Assembly (NCBI GenBank): GCA_018223375.1
Contig: JAGTTS010000002.1
Location: 186,001-250,000, forward strand
Direction: 5' to 3'
Length of the DNA: 64,000 nucleotides
DNA from: Clostridiaceae bacterium Marseille-Q3526
GTDB lineage: Bacteria > Bacillota > Clostridia > Lachnospirales > Lachnospiraceae
Part shown: positions 45,623 to 52,774 of the stretch, in pieces
Layout: each line of letters begins with the position of its first letter
How positions within the stretch are numbered: the first letter of the stretch is position 1
Notes under the pieces: generated by a model
What the model saw: only the letters and a program-made list of their open reading frames with translations
Databases searched by the model: none
What the model was told of the DNA's origin: nothing
Position numbers and translations under genes: made by a program

Positions 45623-45671
45623 TTGGATTACATAGCTACACTATTATAATGAAATTTTGTGAGAAGCACAA
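45623..45671. promoter_or_regulatory. Overlapping divergent promoters (citXG and STM4015 operon)
   Basis: ATTATAAT at 45643-45650 is palindromic and gives a perfect -10 on both strands. Plus strand: TTGGAT (45623-45628), 16 bases, TATAAT (45645-45650). Minus strand: TTGTGC (45671-45666), 17 bases, TATAAT (45648-45643). A further extended -10 (TGGTATACT, 45701-45709) on the plus strand is an alternative for the STM4015 operon. Confidence 0.5.
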
Positions 45672-45764
45672 CTGTTTTAGATGACTTTATCAGGCGGAAA
45701 TGGTATACTGACACTATCTTTAAGGAAAATTGGAGAAGATTTAGAGAAAAGAGAGGAGAAGCCT

Positions 45765-46622
45765 ATGGCGAAAAGCAAGAAGTATTTTTACGACTACGAT
45801 ATGGCCGAGGAGGGAAAGGGACCGAGGACCATGATTCCGGAAATTCTCGCGGACAGCGAATTTCCTTCTCTGACAGAGCTGGTGATTGGCGACTGGGGAA
45901 CCTCCTGGGAAGAGGGCTGCCAGCAGATGATCGATGATATTGTGGCGAACAAAGAAAAGTTTTCCCACATTACGTCGCTGTTTATCGGAGATATGGATTT
46001 TGAAGAATGCGAGGTTTCCTGGATTATTCAGGGCGATTACAGCAGGATCTATGAGGCCATGCCGCAGTTAAAGTCCCTGACGATTAAAGGAAGCACAGAA
46101 CTTCGGCTTGGGGCTATTTCTCACGAGGGACTGGAGGAACTGACGATTATCTGCGGAGGCCTTTCAGAGGACGTATTTAAAAGCATTGAGCAGGCCCATC
46201 TTCCAAACCTGAAAAAGCTTCTGCTGTACATTGGGGTGGAGGATTACGGCTTTGACGGCAGCATCGACACTATCAGGAGCCTTCTGGCTAATTCTGACTT
46301 CCCCAGACTTTCTTACCTGGGCCTGACAGACAGCGAGCTTCAGAATGAGGTGGCAGCCGCTGTGCTGGAGAGCAAATATATCGGACAGATAGAGACTCTG
46401 GATTTATCGGAGGGAACTCTGAACGATAAGGGAGGCGAAGTTCTTCTGGCAGGGCTGCCTGGGTATCCCAACGTTAAAAAGCTGGATCTTCATTACCACT
46501 ATATGACAGAGGAGATGGAGGGAAAATTGAAGGCGCTTCCTCTGGAACTGGACGTTTCAGAGCGGAACCTTCCAGACGAGTATAATGGGGAGCTTTGGAT
46601 GTACCCCATGCTGACAGAGTGA
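45765..46622 (+). CDS. STM4015-family leucine-rich protein
   Basis: About 285 residues from the ATG at 45765, 6 bases after GAGGAG. Leucine-rich-repeat-like periods run through the body (LTELVIGDW, ITSLFIGDMDF, LKSLTIKGS, LEELTIICGG, LKKLLLYIG, LSYLGLTD, IETLDLSEG, VKKLDLHY). No signal peptide or catalytic motif. I recognise it as the STM4015 family, named after a Salmonella Typhimurium gene in the STM4011-STM4018 region, of unknown function. First gene of a tight five-gene operon with overlapping starts. A scaffold, or a substrate of the downstream enzymes, is possible but unproven. Confidence 0.85.
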   Translation: MAKSKKYFYDYDMAEEGKGPRTMIPEILADSEFPSLTELVIGDWGTSWEEGCQQMIDDIVANKEKFSHITSLFIGDMDFEECEVSWIIQGDYSRIYEAMPQLKSLTIKGSTELRLGAISHEGLEELTIICGGLSEDVFKSIEQAHLPNLKKLLLYIGVEDYGFDGSIDTIRSLLANSDFPRLSYLGLTDSELQNEVAAAVLESKYIGQIETLDLSEGTLNDKGGEVLLAGLPGYPNVKKLDLHYHYMTEEMEGKLKALPLELDVSERNLPDEYNGELWMYPMLTE

Positions 46623-47713
46623 GACAGGCACATCTTCTGGGAGTTTCCGGCCATAAGAGAACCAGGTACTTTCAGAAGGCGGCAGCGGAAGCGGGGCTTT
46701 TTTTCGGCTTTTCTGACTGGAAGCTCTTTTTGGAGCATCCCTCCCTTCCGGATCAGGATCTGTTTGTCAAGCTAGATCCGTTTCCTGCCGCAGGTGTTTT
46801 TTTGCAGGATCTGGAGCAGAACGTCCGAGCGTACCGGACAGCGCTGGAACGCCTGGAGGAGAGTGAGAAGCTCAGAAGGCAAAGCGGGCTTCAGACCCAG
46901 TGGCTGAACACGCCGGGCGGCATCCTGTCGGCTCTCAATAAGAGGGAGTGCCAGAGCCGCCTGCTTCAGGCTGGCATCCCTGTGACGGGAGAAGGGCTGC
47001 AGATACAGGGGAAGAACGGTTTTTCAGGGGGAGAAGAGCTGCTTTCCTGGATGGCAGAGCAGAGGGAGAGCCAGATTTTTTTAAAGCCAGTCTGGGGATC
47101 CGGTGCGGCGGGAGTCTGCGCGCTCAGATTTCATCCTGAGAAAGGCACAGGCGCCCTTTATACCTGCGCGGCTTCTGCGGAGGATAATCTGAGGGGACAG
47201 AGTTTGATCAACACGAAAAAGCTGCGTGTTTTGAGGGACAGGAAAGAAATCGCAGCCTTTTTAGACCAGCTTCTTTCCATGGACTGTCTGGCAGAGCGCT
47301 GGTACCCCAAGGCCTCCTTTCAGAGCTACAGCTACGATCTGAGGGCAGTCTGGCAGTTCGGACAGTTGGATTTTCTGCTGGCCCGCCTGTCAAAGGGGCC
47401 TCTCACCAATCTGCACCTGAATAACCATCCCCTGCCTGCCAGGGAGCTGGGACTTCCTCTTTCTGTGCGCGAGGAGCTGGAAGAACTCTGCAGACAGACT
47501 TCGCTTGTCTTTCCGGGCCTTATGAGCTTCGGCGCGGATATTCTGCTGGAAAGGGGCAGTCTGAGGCCGAGAATCATTGAGATCAACGGACAGGGAGATC
47601 TGCTTTATCAGGATATTTACCAGGAAAACAGGATTTACAGACGCCAGGCAGAGGTGATGAAAGCCTGGATGGAAGAACAGGGGGACAAATTTGAAACCAG
47701 ACGTACCATTTGA
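46619..47713 (+). CDS. STM4014-family ATP-grasp-like protein
   Basis: About 364 residues. I choose the GTG at 46619, which overlaps the STM4015 stop as GTGA; a TTG at 46595 is in frame but lies inside the previous gene. The central and C-terminal parts look like ATP-grasp: FLKPVWGSGAAGV (Lys and Gly-rich loop), ERWYPKASFQSYSYDLRAV, FGADILLE and IEINGQGDLLYQ (metal-binding Glu/Asn). ATP-grasp enzymes make amide or ester bonds via acyl phosphates. Belongs to the STM4014 family by sequence feel and gene order; the reaction is unknown. Overlaps the next gene by 23 bases. Confidence 0.82.
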   Translation: MRQAHLLGVSGHKRTRYFQKAAAEAGLFFGFSDWKLFLEHPSLPDQDLFVKLDPFPAAGVFLQDLEQNVRAYRTALERLEESEKLRRQSGLQTQWLNTPGGILSALNKRECQSRLLQAGIPVTGEGLQIQGKNGFSGGEELLSWMAEQRESQIFLKPVWGSGAAGVCALRFHPEKGTGALYTCAASAEDNLRGQSLINTKKLRVLRDRKEIAAFLDQLLSMDCLAERWYPKASFQSYSYDLRAVWQFGQLDFLLARLSKGPLTNLHLNNHPLPARELGLPLSVREELEELCRQTSLVFPGLMSFGADILLERGSLRPRIIEINGQGDLLYQDIYQENRIYRRQAEVMKAWMEEQGDKFETRRTI

Positions 47714-48578
47714 GCAGTTCGGCGCGAAAGAAGCGCCGTCCTTTGATATGAACGAGGTGGCAGGAAAGAAGGATATCCTTTTTATCTGCCTGGATACTCT
47801 GCGCTACGACGCGGCGAAGGAAGAGGAAGAAAAGGGGAATACTCCTGTGCTGAATCAGTATGGACCGTGGCAGAAGTGCCAGGCGCCGGGGAATTTTACA
47901 TATCCGTCCCACCACGCCATGTTTGCAGGTTTTCTGCCCTGCCCATGGGAGGCCAGGTCCATTGCAGACAGAAGCATGCTGTTTTTTCCCAAGAATATCG
48001 GTATGGGAAGAATGACGCCGCCCGGAGCCTTTGCTTTTGAGGGAGCCACGATTATGGAGGGGCTGGAGCGGATCGGATACGATACCTGGTGCGTAGGCGG
48101 GGTAGCGTTTTTTGATAAGCGCACAGAGCTTGGCAGCGTGTTTCCAGGATACTTTAAACATAGTTTCTGGAAGCCTGGCTTTGGCTGCCAGGTTCCGGAC
48201 AGCGCGAAAAACCAGGTGGACTTCATTCAGAAGAAGCTTCAGGAGGCAGACAGGGAGAAGAGGATTTTTCTCTATGTGAATATAGATGCCATCCACTATC
48301 CCAACTGGTTTTATCTGGGGGAGAACGCTTCCAGGCACGACACCATAGAGAGCCATAAGGCCGCCCTGCGCTGCGCAGATACCCAGCTGGGCCGTCTGTT
48401 CGACTGGTGGAGAGAGACGAGAGGAGACGCTTTTGTCATATGCTGTTCTGACCACGGCACCTGCTATGGAGAGGACGGCTGCCAGTTTCACGGCATCAGC
48501 CATCCGGCAGTGGAAGCAGTGCCGTACAAGCATTTTTTCCTTTCGCAGAAGGCGGCGGGAAGCAAAGGAGAGAGGTAA
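47691..48578 (+). CDS. STM4013-family sulfatase/phosphatase-fold protein
   Basis: 295 residues from a TTG at 47691 with GGGGA 5 bases upstream; a later ATG at 47748 is an alternative. Alkaline-phosphatase superfamily metal motifs: ICLDTLRYD (Asp35 and Asp40), GNFTYPSHHAMFAG with Thr70 at the nucleophile position, and CSDHGTCYGEDG (Asp254, His255) near the end. The nucleophile is Thr, not Cys, so a formylglycine sulfatase is unlikely; phosphatase, phosphodiesterase or phosphoethanolamine-transferase-like chemistry fits better. No signal peptide or membrane helix, so cytoplasmic, unusual for sulfatase-like proteins. Substrate unknown. Confidence 0.83.
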   Translation: MKPDVPFEQFGAKEAPSFDMNEVAGKKDILFICLDTLRYDAAKEEEEKGNTPVLNQYGPWQKCQAPGNFTYPSHHAMFAGFLPCPWEARSIADRSMLFFPKNIGMGRMTPPGAFAFEGATIMEGLERIGYDTWCVGGVAFFDKRTELGSVFPGYFKHSFWKPGFGCQVPDSAKNQVDFIQKKLQEADREKRIFLYVNIDAIHYPNWFYLGENASRHDTIESHKAALRCADTQLGRLFDWWRETRGDAFVICCSDHGTCYGEDGCQFHGISHPAVEAVPYKHFFLSQKAAGSKGER

Positions 48579-49882
48579 TGCGCAGATACGTTCAATATAT
48601 GTACAGCTATCCCCATAAAACGGCATACCGGCCGTTAGAGGGAGTGAGTCTGGAGGACAGGGCCGGTCTGCTGGCGGATAGGGAGAACGAGTGGTATATC
48701 CATCTTCCGTTCTGCGAGAGCAAATGCGGATACTGCAATCTGTTTTCTGTGGCAGGCGCTGACCCGGCGCTGATAGAAGCTTATCTGGACCGGGTGGAGA
48801 TCCAGGCTTCTCAGTACCGGGAGATGTTTGAGCGTCAGGAAAAAATGCCGGTTTTTTCCAGTCTGACTGTGGGAGGAGGAACGCCCCTTCTCCTCTCTCC
48901 GGCCCAGCTGCAGCGGATGTTTTCCATTGTGAAAAGGACGGCGCCCATGACAGAGAAGCCGGAAATCATTGTGGAGACGGCGCCCAACCAGACAACAGAG
49001 GAAAAACTTGCCCTTTTAAGGGAAAACGGCGTCACAAGAGTGAGCATAGGCGTCCAGAGTTTTCTGGACAGCGAACTTTTGACAATGGGAAGACGCCACA
49101 GGGCAGCTCAGGCCGAAAAAGCGCTGGAGCTGATGAAACAGACAGGTTTTGACTGCGTGAATCTGGATCTGATTTACGGAGTTCCAGGCCAGACGAAGGA
49201 GAGCTTTCTCTTCTCTGTGGCAAAGGCTGTTTCGTTTGAGCCCCAGGAGCTGTTTCTGTACCCTCTGTATGTGCGGAAGGGAGTTTCCATGGCAGAGGGA
49301 ATTGCAGACGAGGAACAGGCTTACAGTCTCTACTGTGAGGCAGTTTCTTTTCTGAAGGCCAGAGGCTACAGAAGAGATTCCATGCGCCGCTTTGTGCGGT
49401 CAGACAGGCCGATGTCTTTCCGGGAGTGCGGCTACGGAAATACGCTGTCTCTGGGATGCGGCGGAAGAAGCTATCTGGGAAATCTCCACGCCTGCGCGCC
49501 CTTTGCAGTGCGCCCCAGCCAGTGCAGAAAGCGGATTCAGGAATTTCTGGATACAGAGGATTATCTGGCGGTTCCCTATGGGATTGTGCTTTCAGAGGAC
49601 GAGGAAAAGAGGCGTTACAGCGCAAAACATCTGCTGTTTGGACCGGGGATTTCCCTGGACGCCTACCGAAGCAGATTTGGAACGGAGCCAGAAGCAGATT
49701 TTCCTTTTTTGAGACAATGGAAAGAGCAGGGCCTTGCGTTAGAGGAGGAGAGGATACAGGAGACGGGAGAACGGGGCCTGATTCTTGGGCTGACAGAGGA
49801 GGGAATCGGGTGGTCGGACGCCCTGGGGCCTGAATTTATTTCCTCTGAGGTAAGGCGGAAAATGGAGGAATTTCAGATATGA
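48578..49882 (+). CDS. STM4012-family radical SAM protein (HemN/HemW-like)
   Basis: 434 residues. The radical SAM cluster is CESKCGYC (Cys46, Cys50, Cys53) after WYIHLPF. Then TVGGGTPLLLS, TRVSIGVQSFLD, VNLDLIYGVPGQT and ECGYGNTLSLGCGGRSYLG follow the HemN/HemW pattern, including the second SAM or substrate region. The family is distinct from true coproporphyrinogen oxidase. Starts by a 1-base TAATG overlap with STM4013 and overlaps STM4011 by 4 bases. Probably binds one 4Fe-4S cluster and performs an unknown radical modification, perhaps a methylation, as many HemN-like proteins do. Confidence 0.87.
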   Translation: MRRYVQYMYSYPHKTAYRPLEGVSLEDRAGLLADRENEWYIHLPFCESKCGYCNLFSVAGADPALIEAYLDRVEIQASQYREMFERQEKMPVFSSLTVGGGTPLLLSPAQLQRMFSIVKRTAPMTEKPEIIVETAPNQTTEEKLALLRENGVTRVSIGVQSFLDSELLTMGRRHRAAQAEKALELMKQTGFDCVNLDLIYGVPGQTKESFLFSVAKAVSFEPQELFLYPLYVRKGVSMAEGIADEEQAYSLYCEAVSFLKARGYRRDSMRRFVRSDRPMSFRECGYGNTLSLGCGGRSYLGNLHACAPFAVRPSQCRKRIQEFLDTEDYLAVPYGIVLSEDEEKRRYSAKHLLFGPGISLDAYRSRFGTEPEADFPFLRQWKEQGLALEEERIQETGERGLILGLTEEGIGWSDALGPEFISSEVRRKMEEFQI

Positions 49883-51432
49883 CGCAGATTCGGGAAATTC
49901 AGTACAGAGGAAGCTTAAAAAGCTGTAATTACGCCTGCTCCTACTGTCCCTTTGCCAAGCGGCCCGGCAGCAGGCGGGAGCTTGAGAAGGACGAGGCCGC
50001 TCTGCGCCGTCTGGTCCTGGGACTTTCAGAACGCGCTTCTGTTTTTAAGGAAAAACTGGGCATCTTGATAGCGCCCTATGGCGAGGCCCTGATCCACAGC
50101 TATTACTGGAAGGAAATGGCGGCTCTCAGCCGCCTTTTTTTCGTGGAGGCGGTGGGAGCGCAGACGAATCTCAGCTTTCAGCCGGAACGCTGCTTGGAAC
50201 ATTATGAAAAAGAAGGGGGAGAGCTCAGAAAGCTCAGAATCTGGGCCACTTTTCACCCAGAGATAGAGCAGCCGCAGGCATTTGCAGAAAAATGCAGATA
50301 CCTCTCAGAGCGGGGAGCCAGATTTTCCGTGGGCGCAGTGGGAAATCCTGCGGCCATTGCGGATATCAGGAAGCTGGCGGATTTGCTGCCAGAGGACATT
50401 TATCTGTGGATCAACCGGATGGATGGGCTGGGACGTCCCTGTACGCGGGAGGAAAAGAAAGGGTTTCTGGAGCTGGATCCCTGGTTTTTCCGGGAATTTT
50501 TCTGGCCGAAGGCAGACGCTTCTCTCTGCGGCAGCCGTCTTTTCCTGGAGGCAGACGGAAGGAGAGGAATGTGCAATCTTTCCGCATCCCGGGCATCAAA
50601 GGGAGGACTGATATCCAGACAGGAGGAGGCTGCCAAAGAGGCCGTCTGCCGAAGAAAGCGGTGTACCTGCTACCTGGCGGCTTCCGGGCGCAGCGATTTT
50701 CCGGGAAGAGGTGTGTTTGGCCCCTATCCCCAGTTTCGTATTCCAGAACCAGTGAAGGCCTGGTTTTTCGACGCAGACGGTACGCTGGCAGAGGAAGGAG
50801 AAGCGGTGAGTGAGGAGACGGCTCTGTGGTTTCGCAGCCTTCCTGGAAGGAAATTTTTAGCTACCTCCCTTCCGATGGAAGAGGCTGGAAAACGCTGCCG
50901 GAGAATCTGGGACTGCCTGGACGGAGGCGTGTTCAGCAGCGGTTCCTGCGTCATATTAAAGGAAAAGAGAGAGAATGGCAGAAAAGAGGCCGTTTTCCCG
51001 CTTCAGGAAGACACAGAAGCTTATTTGAAGCGCTGGGCTGCCTGTAAGGGAGGAAGATGTTTCCATTACAGGAGAAGGGGCAGCCTGCTGAAGGCGGTGG
51101 TCCGGTTTCCAGGCTGTGAAAGCGGCGGAAATGCTGCAAAGGAGCAGGAGAAGGCGGCAGAAGAGCTTAGGCAGGCCTTAGCTGAAGCGGGGATCGAAAA
51201 CGTCCGGGTCTTCGCAGAGCACGGCAGAATCCAGGCGGTAAACGAGAGAGCTTCCAAGGATTCGGGGGCTGAACTTTTAGCATCCTGGATCGGCGTTTCT
51301 CTGGATGAATGCGGGGCGGCAGGAGATTCTTCGGAGGATGCGTCCCTTCTTTTAAAGTGCAGAGTCTCCCTGTCGGGACAGGAGATGAGGGATATCAGGA
51401 ACCAGCTTAGCCGTCTGCTGGAGGAACAATAG
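49879..51432 (+). CDS. STM4011-family radical SAM protein fused to a HAD hydrolase
   Basis: 517 residues. The N-terminal about 280 residues form the radical SAM part: CNYACSYC (Cys16, Cys20, Cys23), GILIAPYGEALIH, and later cysteines (Cys232, Cys257, Cys262, Cys264) that could hold an auxiliary cluster. From about residue 293 a HAD-superfamily phosphatase domain follows: FFDADGTLAE with Asp298 and Asp300 (motif I) and AAGDSSEDASLL with Asp483 and Asp487 (motif IV). A cap lies between them. STM4011-family proteins as I know them are single-domain, so the fusion looks unusual. Last gene of the operon; the start overlaps STM4012 by ATGA. Confidence 0.85.
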   Translation: MTQIREIQYRGSLKSCNYACSYCPFAKRPGSRRELEKDEAALRRLVLGLSERASVFKEKLGILIAPYGEALIHSYYWKEMAALSRLFFVEAVGAQTNLSFQPERCLEHYEKEGGELRKLRIWATFHPEIEQPQAFAEKCRYLSERGARFSVGAVGNPAAIADIRKLADLLPEDIYLWINRMDGLGRPCTREEKKGFLELDPWFFREFFWPKADASLCGSRLFLEADGRRGMCNLSASRASKGGLISRQEEAAKEAVCRRKRCTCYLAASGRSDFPGRGVFGPYPQFRIPEPVKAWFFDADGTLAEEGEAVSEETALWFRSLPGRKFLATSLPMEEAGKRCRRIWDCLDGGVFSSGSCVILKEKRENGRKEAVFPLQEDTEAYLKRWAACKGGRCFHYRRRGSLLKAVVRFPGCESGGNAAKEQEKAAEELRQALAEAGIENVRVFAEHGRIQAVNERASKDSGAELLASWIGVSLDECGAAGDSSEDASLLLKCRVSLSGQEMRDIRNQLSRLLEEQ

Positions 51433-51467
51433 GCTTTCTCCTATATTTCCTATAATTCTTTAAGTAT

Positions 51468-51517
51468 TTGCCCTTTCTGTCTGCCGGTGATACGATACAG
51501 GTAGTAAAGAAACTACC
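51468..51517 (+). promoter_or_regulatory. citDEF promoter with start-site inverted repeat
   Basis: TTGCCC (51468-51473), 17 bases, TACGAT (51491-51496). Just downstream GGTAGT (51500-51505), 6 bases, ACTACC (51512-51517) form a perfect inverted repeat over the expected start site. It may be an operator or a leader hairpin. It gives citDEF a promoter separate from the STM40xx operon. Confidence 0.55.
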
Positions 51518-51571
51518 AAGATAATAGGAATGGAAGATGTTTCCATGAAAGATCATAAGGAGGAGAAGGGT

Positions 51572-51871
51572 ATGGTTATTGAAAAACCGGCAGTAGCAGG
51601 AACTTTGGAATCCAGCGACGCTCAGATTACGGTGGAGCCGGGCGAGGGAACGGTGGAGCTTACCATTGAGAGCAGCGTAATCCACCAGTTTGGAAAACAG
51701 ATCAGAAAGGTCGTGCTGGAGACTCTTGACCGTCTGCATGTGACAGACGCCAGAGTGACAGTCATTGACAAGGGAGCGCTGGACTGCACTATCAAGGCCA
51801 GAGTAGAGTGCGCCGTGTATCGGGCCAACGGCATCACAGAAAATCTTCCGTGGGGAGGTGACATTCGGTAA
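51572..51871 (+). CDS. citD: Citrate lyase gamma subunit (acyl carrier protein)
   Basis: 99 residues from the ATG at 51572, 8 bases after AAGGAGG; the frame is open to 51530. Size and sequence fit CitD: AGTLESSDAQITVEP carries the Ser that receives the prosthetic group, followed by the DRLHVTDARVTVIDKGALDC core. It carries the acetyl/citryl thioester between the alpha and beta subunits. The citE start overlaps its stop by one base (TAATG). Confidence 0.93.
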   Translation: MVIEKPAVAGTLESSDAQITVEPGEGTVELTIESSVIHQFGKQIRKVVLETLDRLHVTDARVTVIDKGALDCTIKARVECAVYRANGITENLPWGGDIR

Positions 51872-52773
51872 TGAGCCATCCAAATAAAAAGAGATTAAGA
51901 CGTTCCATGATGTTTTTAAACTGCCAGAAACCAGGACTTATCAAGGATCCGTATATCTATGGTCCTGATTCCATTATGCTGGATCTGGAGGACGCGGTAG
52001 CGGAGAATCAGAAGGATGCGGCCAGATATTCTCTCTACCATGCCCTTCAGGAGATTGATTACAGAGGCGTGGAGCGGGTAGTCCGCATTAACGGCCTGGA
52101 TACTCCTCACTGGAAAGAGGATATCCGTGTCTGCGTGGCAGGCGGAGCCGACACCATCCGTATCGCCAAGACAGAGTGCGCCCAGGACGTAAGGACTGTG
52201 GAGGAGCATGTGCTGGCAGCAGAGCGTGAATTCGGCCGTCCAGAGGGAAGCACTCTTCTGATGGCTGCCCTGGAGTCCTGCCGCGGCGTGTTAAACGCTC
52301 TGGAAATCTGTGAGTCATCTGACCGCCTGATTGGCGTGGCCTTATCCGGCGGCGATTACACAAAGGATCTGCAGACGGTCATTACAGGAACAGGCGTAGA
52401 GCTGATGGGAGCCAGACAGCACATGATCATGGCTGCCAGAGCGGCGGGCGTTCAGTGCTTTGACACGGTATTTACCAATCTGGACGACATGGAAGGCTTT
52501 GCGAAGGAGACAGAGATGATAAAGCGAATGGGCTTTGACGGAAAATCTCTTGTCAATCCGAGACAGATCGCAGTGGTACACAAGATTTTCACCCCGACGG
52601 AGAAGGAGATTATCTTTGCCGAGAAGGTAGTGCGAGAAATCGACGACAAAAAGGCAAAGGGAATCGGAGTATTTACCGTTGACGGAAAAATGATCGATAT
52701 CGCCTTCTATGACGGAGCTAAGAGAACTCTGGCCCTGGCGAAGGCGTCCGGCGTATATGAGGGGGATATGTAA
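51871..52773 (+). CDS. citE: Citrate lyase beta subunit (citryl-ACP lyase)
   Basis: 300 residues, the usual CitE length. RRSMMFLNCQKP at the start, DSIMLDLEDAVAENQKDAAR (Mg-binding acidic segment), VVRINGLDT, and LMAALESCRGVLNALEIC with the metal-binding Glu. It splits citryl-ACP into oxaloacetate and acetyl-ACP. Translationally coupled to citD upstream and 1 base from citF downstream. Confidence 0.96.
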   Translation: MSHPNKKRLRRSMMFLNCQKPGLIKDPYIYGPDSIMLDLEDAVAENQKDAARYSLYHALQEIDYRGVERVVRINGLDTPHWKEDIRVCVAGGADTIRIAKTECAQDVRTVEEHVLAAEREFGRPEGSTLLMAALESCRGVLNALEICESSDRLIGVALSGGDYTKDLQTVITGTGVELMGARQHMIMAARAAGVQCFDTVFTNLDDMEGFAKETEMIKRMGFDGKSLVNPRQIAVVHKIFTPTEKEIIFAEKVVREIDDKKAKGIGVFTVDGKMIDIAFYDGAKRTLALAKASGVYEGDM

Positions 52774-52774
52774 G

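Noticed and set aside
45659..45937. Small frame of about 90 codons at the start of the STM40xx operon, considered as a precursor peptide
   Set aside because: It overlaps the leader and STM4015 in another frame, lacks a binding site and any leader-core peptide pattern.
47691..48578. Formylglycine-dependent sulfatase
   Set aside because: The nucleophile position holds Thr in GNFTYPS, not the Cys/Ser of the C/S-x-P-x-R sulfatase motif, and there is no secretion signal.
47583..48626. Long open frame of 347 codons on the minus strand
   Set aside because: It lies entirely opposite the STM4014-STM4012 genes, has no recognisable domain, and the plus-strand proteins carry clear motifs.
48578..49882. 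Coproporphyrinogen dehydrogenase HemN/HemW
   Set aside because: The core is HemN-like, but the operon context with STM4011 and STM4013-4015 genes and no heme genes favours the STM4012 family.
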